Below, piece after piece: positions 24,830 to 35,588 of a stretch of 64,000 bases of DNA. The stretch comes from Eurosta solidaginis (Eukaryota > Arthropoda > Insecta > Diptera > Tephritidae): NCBI RefSeq assembly GCF_040869045.1, contig NC_090319.1, positions 306,640,998 to 306,704,997 on the forward strand. Direction: 5' to 3'. The notes beneath the pieces were generated by a model, which did no database searches, was not told the DNA's origin, and was given only the letters and a program-made list of their open reading frames with translations. The position numbers were made by a program, and so were the translations under genes. Numbering within the stretch: the first letter of the stretch is position 1; every line of letters starts with the position of its first letter.

Positions 24830-25415
24830 ATAAACTACTGAACAAACACCTGCTGCTGAATATCCAGAAACCTGGGCATCCGAACAGCCATCTGATTAAA
24901 GACGATCCGCCTCCCAGTGACTTAATAAGTCATCTCTGCAAGCATTATGATGAAATACGTCACCTGACAACTCAGCCTTATGAAGCGAAAGAGCACAGAA
25001 AAGATCCCCAGAGAAATCCACCAAAACGCATCGAACCTCTATGTTAGGGATTGCACTACGAACCCCGTTCTTAAAGTCAAATACCCTAAATACGCAGTAG
25101 AGGATATCAACCTTCCCAGGGAGATGCGACTCACTCTAGCTCAACTCACCTATAGATTACCTATCCAGAATCAACCCCGACTTGCATAATGTATGTCCTG
25201 CGTGTAACGTGTCCCCACATGACACCAACTACCTTTTCAACTGCAATGTGGAACAAACGCCTCTAACACACCCCTTTATCTCTGGTCCACCACCCCTGTT
25301 GAAACTACAAGTTTCTTGGACTCCCGTTAGAGGATATTGATGACACTTTGGGAGTATTCGCACCTATTGGATGGAGCGGAGCACTGCTACAACAACAACT
25401 GGGGGATATACTCAA
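24830..25415 (+). pseudogene. non-LTR retrotransposon ORF2 3' end
   Basis: In broken frames: LPREMRLTLAQLTYR, SYLSRI/NPDLHNVCPACN-like sequence at ~25170-25200, VSPHDTNYLFNC at ~25215-25240, and FLGLPLEDIDDTLGVFAPIG at ~25315-25370. The CPxC-xxx-PHDTxHLFxCP element followed by FLGL is the terminal Cys-rich block of a group of fly non-LTR elements. It ends at a CAACAACAA run near 25400. At least three frameshifts. Confidence 0.7.
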
Positions 25416-25429
25416 AATTCCTTGATAAA

Positions 25430-26069
25430 TAACAAAATAATCATTTTAACACAGTTTTAAATCAATTTATTTTTATTTTAGGTGTATATTTATATACATA
25501 TATGTATGTATGTACATATATATTGCTACATACACATATATAGGTATGTGTATATAGATTGTTTTTATATGCATTGAGTATGCATGTATGTATGTATTTA
25601 TTCAATCTTCATTTAATTAATTTATTTATTTCTTTTCAATTTGTTAATGTTTAGAATATTTCGTATAGTACTATATTTATAATTTTATAACTGAAATAAA
25701 TTTGTCATGCATTTATTTATAATCTTGCCTCTTTATTTGAAATGCGCTCTGTACGGGTTGTATAATATTTATATACCACATTTATGTAGTTAATTGAAAT
25801 AACTCAACACCATTTAGATTACTATATCCTTCCTTTTTCAATTTTATAACTTTCAAATATCATCTAAATAATTTTGTTAGTTGAGAACCCAATTTGCTTT
25901 TATTTGTCAATTAATTTATACAATTTTATAAACTCAATGTTATTCATAGGTATGTAATTAAGCCCAATTTTTTTAATTTTTTAAGCTATCCTAATTTGGC
26001 TGTTTTTCTTATTTTTAGTTTTCTAGTTTTTTTTTTTGTGACACGCACGTTGTAGGTATGTACCTACTT
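25430..26069. other. AT-rich DNA with TATG microsatellites, no gene
   Basis: TATATATG/TGTATGTA runs at ~25480-25610 and long T/A runs elsewhere. No frame of note. Confidence 0.6.
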
Positions 26070-26073
26070 TTTA

Positions 26074-26512
26074 GGGCTTCATTCTGTATTGCGAACGATA
26101 GCTGAAACGAACGATTCGCCTCCAAACGATCTCGTCTAGCAATGGTGTTCTCTATCATTTTCGATCGGCCTTTACGTTTCTTACTTGATGTCAAGGCGAA
26201 TTCAGTACCAGGTGTTGTTATCCCAACAGCTGATTGTTTGTTCTTGATTATTTTCCATACAGTGCCTTGTACTTTAATATGTCAGTTAATCGAAATCAAT
26301 TAAAATTTTCTTTTGACTTGACATTCTTCTGCACGGCGAATTGGTTGAATTCGTTTGCCATCACCTGGTATGGATTCGCCTTGCTTTATGTCAAACAGGA
26401 AGGTGAAAGAAGTGTCAAATGATATGTTGTCATCGTTTAACATAGTGCAAATACACTAGCGATTCGTGTCTGAGGCGAAACGAACGTTCGTTTCGCCATT
26501 GAGAATAAGGTC
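26074..26512. mobile_element. 439 bp TIR element (MITE)
   Basis: Left end GGGCTTCATTCTGTATTGCG, right end (reverse) GACCTTATTCTCAATGGCG. Both are followed by AAACGAACG/CGTTCGTTTCGCC blocks. A possible 4 bp target duplication TTTA flanks it (26070-26073 and 26513-26516). No transposase. Confidence 0.65.
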
Positions 26513-27300
26513 TTTAAATTTTATTGTGTCGGTTTGTAAAAATTGCATATTCAATACATACATATCTATAGACATAGATTTAAATATATGCACATCAAGC
26601 CATTAACAAAATTTAGGTGTAATCAACAAACACAACCATTTTTAAGAAGATACTTATTTTTATTTTTCGCAAAACGATTTATAAGTAAATATGAAACTAT
26701 ACAAATTTCCCAAATGTTTGCATTTTTTTGCACATTCATGTTGTTTTTGAGTTTACACCTTTTATGGTTTGAAAACATCTTTGCTCACCGTATGTGGGAA
26801 TCCTGAATGTAAGCGTAAGATGTAATTGTAAGCGTAAGCGCAGATACGCTGTATGAGAGATAAATGTAGAATGTAAATGTAGTGTCAAAGATAGGTATAT
26901 ATACAGTATAGACTACTAGAAAATGTGAAAGTGTAGGTGTAGTGTGTGGTACTGGTATGATGTATGGAGTAATAAATAATGAGATCGTAAGTATAGTCAC
27001 TACAATGTAGCGTAATGATGTGGGTACGTGGTACAGTTGATATGAACAAAATCACACAGCAACTCTAGGCAATCATGCCACCTACATATTAATCAAAGTC
27101 TCTGAGCAAATACACATTTTGTGTGCATGCAAATTCTCGAAGAGATGTATACACTGCTGTTTTGTTCGAAATAAAGAGCCAGCGCAAACACGAGTAAATG
27201 GGTGATTTTTATTTTTATACAAAAAGTGTTCACAAAGACATAGCACGTGCTTGCCTATTAAGGTTTAAGTTGAAATTGTTTATGGTTTTGTTGGTTGTAA
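26513..27300. other. no gene seen
   Basis: AT-rich; includes a region 26810-26990 with repeated 'gtaagcg' and 'tgtagaatgtaaatgtagtg' phrases. Nothing coding recognised. Confidence 0.4.
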
Positions 27301-28625
27301 CATATTGGTATATTATTGGGTTATATTTATATGAAGTTAAATAAAATAAAATAATTTATATAAAAAATAAACAAGAAAAATAACTTAAATAAAATGAATA
27401 AATAAATAAAATAGCATAAAAAAGAATAAAATAAGTATATGAAGTACGAACAAAGAAAAAAAGAAAATTTTAAAAATGAAATAAAATAAAATAAAAAAAT
27501 AAAAAATAATAATATAGCAAAAAAATAATAAAAGAAAATTGTAAAAATTAAATAAAAAATAAACAAGAAAAATCACTTTAATAAAACAAAATAAAAAAAT
27601 TTAAAAAATAAAATAGCATAAAAAAGAATAAGATTAAAAAAAATATATGAAAGAAAACAAAAGACAATTTTAAAAATGACACAAAATAAAATGATTTAAA
27701 TAAAAAATAAACAAAAAATAAGATAAAAATATATATGAAGTACAAACAAAGAAAACAAGAACATTTTTAAAGTTAGATAAAATAAAATAAATAAAAGAAA
27801 AAAATAAACAAGAAAAATAACTTAAACAAAATAAATGAAAAAAATAACATAGCTTAAAAACATAATAAAATAGGAAAAATATATAAAGTACCAAGAAAGA
27901 AAGGAAATTTTAAAAATTTAATTTAAAATAACTTTAATAAAATAAAATTAAAAAATAAAATAGCATAAGAGTGAAATTAGAAAAAATAACATAAAATAAG
28001 GTAAAACAAAATAAAATAGAATGAAATAAAGTAAAACTAATTAAATTAAATGAAATCGATTTTCAATCGATAAATTATGCGTTTGTTATCGAGAAATTTC
28101 GGATTTATCGTCGAAAAACTATCGATATGTTATCAATTGGTTATCGTATGATTATTTATCGAAGTGTTATTGAAGAGTTATCGATTTGTTATCAAAAATT
28201 TATCGATAACTTAACAAAAAGTTATCGAAATATTATATGTTTATAATATAAATTGTTCTAGGACATAAATTTGTTTTCGTAAACTTGTGGATTTGTTATC
28301 GGAGTGTTACATGTTTGTTGTCATCGGTGATACATGATACAGATACCAATAAAACTTTAATATACAATCGATGACAAATGTGTAAAATGAAAGGCCGATA
28401 AGAAATCAATACCAATACTCGATTACAAACCGTTAATTCAACGATAACTATTCCTTATCGCTAATAATCCGATTATAAAACCAAATGGGTTGCTATTAAT
28501 AAGAGCCCGAAGAAGCTCTTCTCAAAAACCCCGGAGCTATTTGTTTCTGGTAAAGTTACCTCTGTTGTGAGTTAACTTCCACTCCTGAGCAAGCTCTAGT
28601 TAACTTAAAATAGTTTGTTTCCCGA
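27300..28625 (+). repeat. A-rich tandem block plus TTATCGA-rich repeat, first copy
   Basis: 27340-28010 is A-rich with recurring 'aaataaacaagaaaaat' (27367, 27560, 27806) and 'gaagtac.aacaaagaaa' (27438, 27737), i.e. ~150-200 bp degenerate units. 28060-28450 has more than a dozen TTATCGA/ATCGATAA motifs. It closes with 'agagcccgaagaagctcttc' and 'tatttgtttctggtaaa'. The same order recurs at 48425-49450. Confidence 0.75.
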
Positions 28626-29085
28626 CGTACACCTGCATGTTTAGGCATCGAATTTTACGAGTACTTGGTACTAGGGCCCGTATTCCGTTTTACGATTCGT
28701 GACCGGTTTTTTGAAAGCTAGTGGAAATAGAACGATAGGTAGATTAGCGAAATGCATAGAAAGCAACAACACAAAGTAAGCTGTTATGAGCAAAGACGTT
28801 TGAACATAAAGATATTGCATGAGCGAACTTCAGTGGAAACAGCGGAGCTTCACAAAATTCTAGTAGGACACTTCCACCACACCACATACTTCAACACAAT
28901 TTAAGCACACAAAATACACTGATTGGAGTTTAAGAGAGTAAAAATTAAAATTTTCAACAGGTTAGCTGAATAAAAAGTGTACAAATAATTGTTAAACAAT
29001 AAATACACACAGTGGTAGTTTAAAACATTCTGCTGTGGTGAGTGGTGAATGTGTAGTGAAGGTGTTTTGTGAAGGTTGCTTCACA

Positions 29086-29455
29086 CTATTTTTCACGCAT
29101 GTACGTTTACGCTTAAACTTTATATGGACTGCTAAGCGACAAACTTTAAATACGCCTCTGAAATTGCTACGCATAAAATTAGTACTAATAAATTTCAATA
29201 CGCAATATACTCAGATGTAACTGACATATGTGTCCCTGTTTCTTCCTATGCACTAAGTCCATGTATTCTATGCGCGTCCACTATCTATCACAACTGATTC
29301 AGTTATATGTTATACACAGAAATACCACAGAGGGTTGTGTCTCCGCTTTTCGTAGTTGTTTAACCACTGCCGCTATATGGGTCTCCTAAGTATTATCTAA
29401 GCGAGGATAGGCGTTTTTTCATACGCAAACGAAACGTATACGCGTGTAAAAATAG
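29086..29455. mobile_element. MITE-like repeat, first copy
   Basis: Left CTATTTTTCACGCATGTACG, right (reverse) CTATTTTTACACGCGTATAC. Internally 'cgcttaaactttatatg', 'ctctgaaattgct' and 'atgggtctcctaa' match the copy at 45689-46098. Confidence 0.65.
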
Positions 29456-29460
29456 CTCGG

Positions 29461-29733
29461 TTATTGTCTCTGGTATGAGATGAAATCGCTTAAGCAACAA
29501 TCAACCAAAAAAATGGCACTTTTGTGAACAAGCGAATGATTAGATAAACGAAAATAATAAAATAACGGCGTGAAGGTCAGAGACGTAAAGATAAAGAAAA
29601 CCGCCAACAGAATGAATAGTGGGAAACAGTAAACCATCAAATAGCGTGTAGGCAATTCTCCATTAGGGAAATGTGGCATGAAATTCGTCAATTCTAACGC
29701 TAGAAAAATTTTATTTTGATATAATAAATACAA
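29461..29733 (-). other. candidate orphan coding exon with a membrane segment (uncertain)
   Basis: A minus-strand frame of 90 codons. After a TTTTTCTAG acceptor-like site at ~29700 it reads LELTNFMPHFPNGELPTRYL and then a strongly hydrophobic MVYCFPLFILLAVFFIFTSL. It is less AT-biased than its surroundings, which is why I list it. I do not recognise the protein, see no partner exon or clear donor, and it adjoins a MITE. It may be chance or an old gene fragment. Confidence 0.2.
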
Positions 29734-30312
29734 ATTTAACTATTTTTAACGTTTTCAAAAACTTTTTTTGAAATTTTAATGAAAACACCGCGTTTTTTGC
29801 TAATCTTGAAGTAGGTAATGTGGTGAATTACATACCGCCAGTTTGACAATTTCTATTGCAGTCTGTCGTTGGCGATTCTCTATAGCTTTATGTACGTCTC
29901 TGGTAGCGGCAGGGTCACACACATTGAAACAAACACACGCATTCCATGTCTTTTGTTTTTGTAATTTTCTGGTTTAGTGTCAAAAACCTACTGTGCCAGT
30001 AGTAGAAATGTGAAAGCAGCTCAAGAAAAGTACAAATTAGCTGACAAACTTCCACCACCTGCATGGTTTCGCTATGATAAAACTGTTTAGCTAGTTGGAT
30101 GTGTTTTCTTCAAGCTCGTTTGCAACTATTATAATTTTTAAGAAATATTTTTACAGTTGCATAGTTATCGTTTGAGTGAAAATAGTTATCAGTCGCTGAT
30201 CGTAAAACATATTATGGGCCCATGCTTTAATGCTGAATATTTTAAATGTTGTTAGTTACACCAAAATTCCAGTTAAAAGTTGGCACTATGTTTTTAAAAT
30301 CATGCATATGTA

Positions 30313-31190
30313 TTAGGCCGGGTCGATTTGTGGGGAGGCAAAAAAATCGCCCATTGCTCTGTGAAAATCATATTCTAGGGATCAAAATAAGAAACTTTGC
30401 CGAAGGAACTATACCTCTAATATCTCAAAAAAAATAATAAGTGAAGTTACCATTCCAAATCAGAAAGTTTACAATGAATCCACCATCCTCTACACCGCAA
30501 GCTCAAGCAACTACATCAACAACTATCGAAAACCCAATGAGTCATATACTCAAGCATTGGCCTGTATGTAACGGAATCTTTGAGCTTAATTTTCACCGGT
30601 TTCTAGAAGTCTGATTAATTTGAAACTTTGCATACGTATCAAGGACCGATGACAATGCATTAATGTGATGGTGTGGTGAAATAAGGTCAACGGCCATAAG
30701 GTCAATTGGCCTTATCACCACTTTGAATGACGATAAGTTTGATTGCAACTTTGCACACCTATCAAGGCTCGATGACAATGCATTAATGTGATGGTGTGGT
30801 TACATAAGGTCAACGGCCATAAAGTCAATTGGCCTTATTACCATATAGCCATTTAGCTGATTTTTTCATGTAAAGTGCAAAACCGGAGATTTTTTGAAAT
30901 GTTTGTATGGTGAACCCCCAGGGGGGTTCCAGGGGGTGTGCCACTGGCATCGGTGGGTCGGGCCTCCAAAGTTAGTGGGGGTCGGTCATACATTTGGACT
31001 CGATTGTAGCACTCTAAATGGGTCAAAGTGGGATTTTTCAAAATTTGCCCCTACCCAAAAGTTCGACCCAAATTGGGGGACATCAGAATTCGTTTTAGAG
31101 GTATGGTTCCTTCGGCGAAGTTTCTTATTTTGATCCCTAGAATACGATTTTCACAGAGCAATGAGCGATTTTTAAAGTGACCCGCCCTAA
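30313..31190. mobile_element. 878 bp TIR DNA element with 6 bp target duplication
   Basis: Left end TTAGGCCGGGTCGATTTGTG, right end ...GACCCGCCCTAA. Inside both ends the arms 'cattgctctgtgaaaatc', 'ctagggatcaaaataagaaa' and 'ctttgccgaaggaac' are inverted copies. TATGTA flanks it exactly (30307-30312 and 31191-31196). Two 123 bp tandem units lie in the middle (about 30638 and 30761, 'gatgacaatgcattaatgtg'). No transposase. A related partial copy is at 37058-37658. Confidence 0.85.
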
Positions 31191-31196
31191 TATGTA

Positions 31197-32284
31197 TATA
31201 TATATTTTTTTTTATAATATTTGTAACCACATACATACATAGATTGGATTTACTACCACACATTAAGTTACATATTTATTTATTTATGTATATTTAAATA
31301 TTTCCTTTGTCTGCTATTTGTCAACTTTAACTAACACATTTTTCATCATTATCATTGACAGATAAATTGCTTTTCTATTGTTTTTCCTTTGATTAATTGC
31401 TACTATATTTTTTTTGCGTTCTAGATATCTTATTTTCTCAATTTTCATAGTTTAACACATTTTAAAATTACTTTGAAATTGTCCAACAACTCGAACAAAT
31501 TTTCCACATTTTCATATTCTATATAAGTATGTATGTATGTATATTACATGCATATGGTTAAGTATGTGTGTATGGTTTTTGCAGTTTTAAAAACGAAAAT
31601 CATTCAAAAAATGAGTATAAAAAGGTGTAAATTTGTATGTTTCCTCATATCTTCGGTAATAAATATTTATTCGTAAAAAGTAGCATCCATATATGTATGT
31701 GCATATGTATTTTATTTTCATGTATATATGTATATATATATATATATTGAGTTATTTAGTTAGTTTAGTTAATGGTAGGTAAGTTTTATAAGTTTTTTAA
31801 GTTTTCAGTTTTTTTATTTTTTTATTAGGCTACCAGAAAATTTTTCTTTGCACATTTTTCTTGTTACATATACTTATATTTATATATATTTTCTTTTACT
31901 ATTTTTTGTAGTTTTACTTTTTTCAAAATTTTTTTTTCTTAACTTTTAAAAGTGATTGCTACAGCTTGTTGTCAATTTTTACGGTTATTCTAATCTATTT
32001 TTTACAATGCAAATATTGAATTGGTCCTAAAATTTGTTAAATGCTCTCTGTGGATTTGCATTAGATAGTTATTATTATTTTTTTTAATACTAAGTTTTTT
32101 TTTATATTTTCATAACTTTTGTTGTTTTTTGTTTATTTGTCATATTCAATTTCTTTAAGATTTTATTTCAGTATTTTCTTTCTCTTTTTATAGTTTATTC
32201 ATTTTTTCCTATTTAAATGTATTGTTTAGTTTTAAATCTTATTAAGGTTTTTGTTTTTTATTATTAATGCTTTGTTTAAGTAAC
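31197..32284. other. AT-rich DNA, no gene
   Basis: Long T and A runs, TATG patches at ~31530 and ~31690, and a (TA)n run at ~31725-31747. Confidence 0.6.
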
Positions 32285-32690
32285 TCGTAAAATAGTTTCG
32301 AAATAGTCTCGAAATGATCCAAAAGAATCCCGAAGTGATCATATAAAAGCTCCAAATTAGTTTCGAAATGATCTAGAAGTTATCCCGAACTGATGTCTAA
32401 GATCATCACGAAATTTCCTTGAAATTATTCTAAATTTGTTTCGAAATAATCTCGAAATAATCCCGAAATGATTTTGTAACTGTCTCGAGAAGAGTTCGAA
32501 ATAGTCTCGAAATTATACCGAAGTTGTCCAGAAAATATAGCTCAATAAAAGCTGAAGTGATCCTGCAATAGTTTCAAATTGGTCCTGCAACAATCCTAAA
32601 ATGTTTTCGATATAGTCTCGAAATGATCTAGAAGTTGTCCTGATATGATACCTAAAATAATGCTGAAATGTTCCTAAAATAAAACTTCCA
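32285..32690 (+). repeat. degenerate 12-13 bp minisatellite (TCTCGAAATGAT)
   Basis: About 25-30 diverged units such as 'gtctcgaaatgatc', 'tcccgaaatgat' and 'gtttcgaaataat' run head to tail for ~400 bp. The core CGAAAT is conserved while flanking bases vary. Confidence 0.8.
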
Positions 32691-32749
32691 CATGCCCCAA
32701 TGGTTTTTCAAATAACTCAATCCCTCTCCAATGTCATAAATTTGTTTTA

Positions 32750-32930
32750 CCCTAAATATTGTATTTTAATAAGTCTCTAGCTCACCAGAAAATTACTTAA
32801 AACTTGGTCGCAAAATTTCCAAACATACGTTTTTTTAATTGCGATCCTTGCGCCATCTAGCGTTTTATTTTCTCCGTTGCATTAGCATCAGGCTCTGAAG
32901 TATGTTTCAACTTTCAAGACTTTGGCTACA
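32750..32930 (+). repeat. single monomer related to the ~155 bp satellite
   Basis: 'gtctctagctcaccagaaaa', 'ttacttaaaacttgg' and 'gcgatccttgcgccatctag' follow the monomer order of the 18850-19560 array. Confidence 0.65.
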
Positions 32931-33105
32931 CGCGAAGATACTCACCTATCTTTTGCCAGATTTCCCAATTTTGTACTGAAATTCGCGGAAAACCATGAAA
33001 CGAAACTAATACAAAGGAAGCTAAAAAATGTCCACCAAAATTTATTCAAATGTACGAAAATTTTTTCAGTTCATCGTTTCACAGAGCCAGAACTCCCCCT
33101 GCTCA

Positions 33106-33367
33106 TGGCTCAACTATATGTTTGGCTCATCTCTACAGTAACAACATACCTTTGTTCAGATTTTCAAATCTGCGCGTTGGTGTCGGGCGAATGGAATGGA
33201 ATGAAAACATAAAACTTAGCACTTTTTGTGTGTTGTAAGAAAATGTTGTCAATGTGTTGGTTTCATTTTTAGTTTGCCATCTCCTTTTGACAATCCCTAC
33301 TCCAGTGAAATGAAAAAAAAGAATAAAATCAGCTGATGAGATGAGCCAACCATATAGTTCAGCCATA
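33106..33367. mobile_element. ~262 bp MITE with 9-10 bp target duplication, first copy
   Basis: Ends TGGCTCAACTATATGTTTGG and (reverse) TGGCTGAACTATATGGTTGG. CCCCTGCTCA flanks it at 33096-33105 and 33368-33377. A second copy lies at 53622-53967. A duplication of this length suggests a Mutator-like source. No coding content. Confidence 0.75.
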
Positions 33368-33978
33368 CCCCTGCTCAACTTATCGGCAAACTGTCATACC
33401 TCTAATACTTTTTTTTAATTGTTGATGGACGAATTGAAAAATCTAACCTTAAAGCCGAGAACAGAAGTGCAGTACCCAAAGCAGATGTGTCACTGCATGC
33501 TAAGCAGCGGATTCAAAAAAAAAAAATGGCTTTATAGAATCGAGGTTGGCTAACGAAAAACCTAAACAAACGCAACCAAGCACAAAACAAAATTCCAAAT
33601 AAAGAAATATTTTTCTGTAATTTCAGCTGTTTAACTCAATTAAAATACAAGAATTTATATTCAAAACAAAATATTTTGGATTTAGAAATTGATGTTGAAT
33701 AAATAAAATTAATATCTAGTGAGTTTGAAAAAAAACCGTGATATAACCTGCAGCAGTTTTGCCTAAAGCGCAGCTAGTTTTGCTGTTGTTTGTCTTATAA
33801 ACACATTAGACATATTGACCTGGCAGCTCCATTCAGCGACTTATGTCAAATTTCGCACTATGTTTTTCGAACACACTTAATATTCATTTTATTAATGCAA
33901 AATCAATTTTAAAATACCAAAAAAATTTTTGAATATGAATTTTTGATTTAAATTTAGTAAAAATAATTTTTAAAAAAT

Positions 33979-34345
33979 GTTAAGTTAAACGGTTTTATTG
34001 AAAAGAATACTCACATTAAGTAATAATAACACTAAAAGCAAAAAAATAATTAGGTAGGTCCTAGGTACTAGTCATCACACTCCTCACCAATCTAGGACAT
34101 TGATCAGACAAATAAATAAAAGCGTGGACCGCGTCAAATTTCTATTGATAGTCAACCGCTCATATCTTTACAAATGATGTTTTCATATATGTATAAGTAA
34201 GACCAACTGAACCTTAATGAGGTTATGCTACGCCTCACGTTTTGTGTGAACAACGTCTTAGATCGATGATACCTAATTACTATCTAGCTTTTAGTATTAT
34301 TATTATTTAATGTAAGTATTCTTTTCAATAAAACTGTTTAACTTA
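33979..34345. mobile_element. ~365 bp TIR element (MITE)
   Basis: Left arm 'ttaagttaaacggttttatt', 'gaaaagaatactcacattaa' and 'taataataacactaaaagc'; the right arm is the inverse ('gcttttagtattattattat', 'aataaaactgtttaacttaa'). Arms ~80 bp. A partial copy is at 57360-57525. Confidence 0.75.
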
Positions 34346-34599
34346 AATTAATTTTTATTATTTTTTTTTTCAAGTTTTTAGTTTTTATTTAATTGCCTAT
34401 TATTTCTCATTCTATCTGTGCCTCATTCATTTCGTGGCTCATTATTTCAAGGACTCATTCCTGAAAATTTGTTATAATCTAACTCCTCAATACATAATAT
34501 TTCCAAAGACTTTACTCGACTAAGCGCCACGTATGCTTGTCCCTCCTCAAACTACAAAATATTTTGATGTCACTTCTACCGGACTGTATGTAATATTTG

Positions 34600-34870
34600 T
34601 TCCAAATATGAGTCCAATCGGACCACAAATACGATTTTTTTGAATATCTCGATCCTTGCGCCACCTAGCGAGAATTTTTTTCACAAAGCGATTCCTATTC
34701 CTGTATGTAATATGTGTTCTAAATATGAGCCAAATCGGACCACGAATACCGCGCTGCCTAGCTGTATTTTTTCTTCTTTTTATTGCATTCTCATCGGGTT
34801 CTGAACTATATTCCAAGTTTCAAGCTTGTAGCTTATCGGGAAGTTACTTAAATCTCAATTACAAAATTCG
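34600..34870 (+). repeat. satellite-related monomers
   Basis: 'tctcgatccttgcgccacct' at 34646, 'ctgtatgtaatatgtgttct', 'ccaaatcggaccacgaatac' and 'agcttatcgggaagttactt'; same motif family as 18850-19560. Confidence 0.6.
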
Positions 34871-35588
34871 TAAACAACGCTCGCTACACCGATTCAAGCT
34901 AAATAAAACCGTTTAAAAACAACTTAAATGACGAAAAAAAATTACTTATTTGGCATTTTGTTTAATGCTTGTTCGTGACTGGTTGGGCTTTTTGTTACCC
35001 AACACTGATTTTATACAAGGAATTTTGTTTGAACAGGTCATGCAGCGATCCATATGTTTTGTGTAGTGTAAACCAGGGCTCGAATCGTAACATACGATCA
35101 CGGATCGGCAACCATACGAAAGAAAATTACGTGATACGTCAAACATATAAGCAAAATGGGATTATAACATACGAAAACAAACGGAACGTAATTTATTTTA
35201 AATTCACAATAAATTTTACGATCCACATTAGGTTGGATTGTATTTTTAGCTCACAATAGATTTTGAACTGTCAAATTCGTTGCCAAAAATGTTAAAAATA
35301 AAGTAAATAACTGCGATGGATCCATTTTTATTGTTTTGTTTGTAATAGCTAGGGCCCGGATTTTTATGCACTATAAACTGGAAAATATGCGCTTATAATA
35401 TGACCTAAAAAATCAAAAATATGCACTAAACAAATAAAGAATTTGCAAAAACAATTTTCACATTTTTTTTTTATTAGTTTTTACTTTTATTTTAAGATTT
35501 TAATTAACGCAAGGATATATTGTACTCTTAGTGTAAAAGACTCCAAATTAATAAAATATACATACATATGTACACATACTTGAAATTT

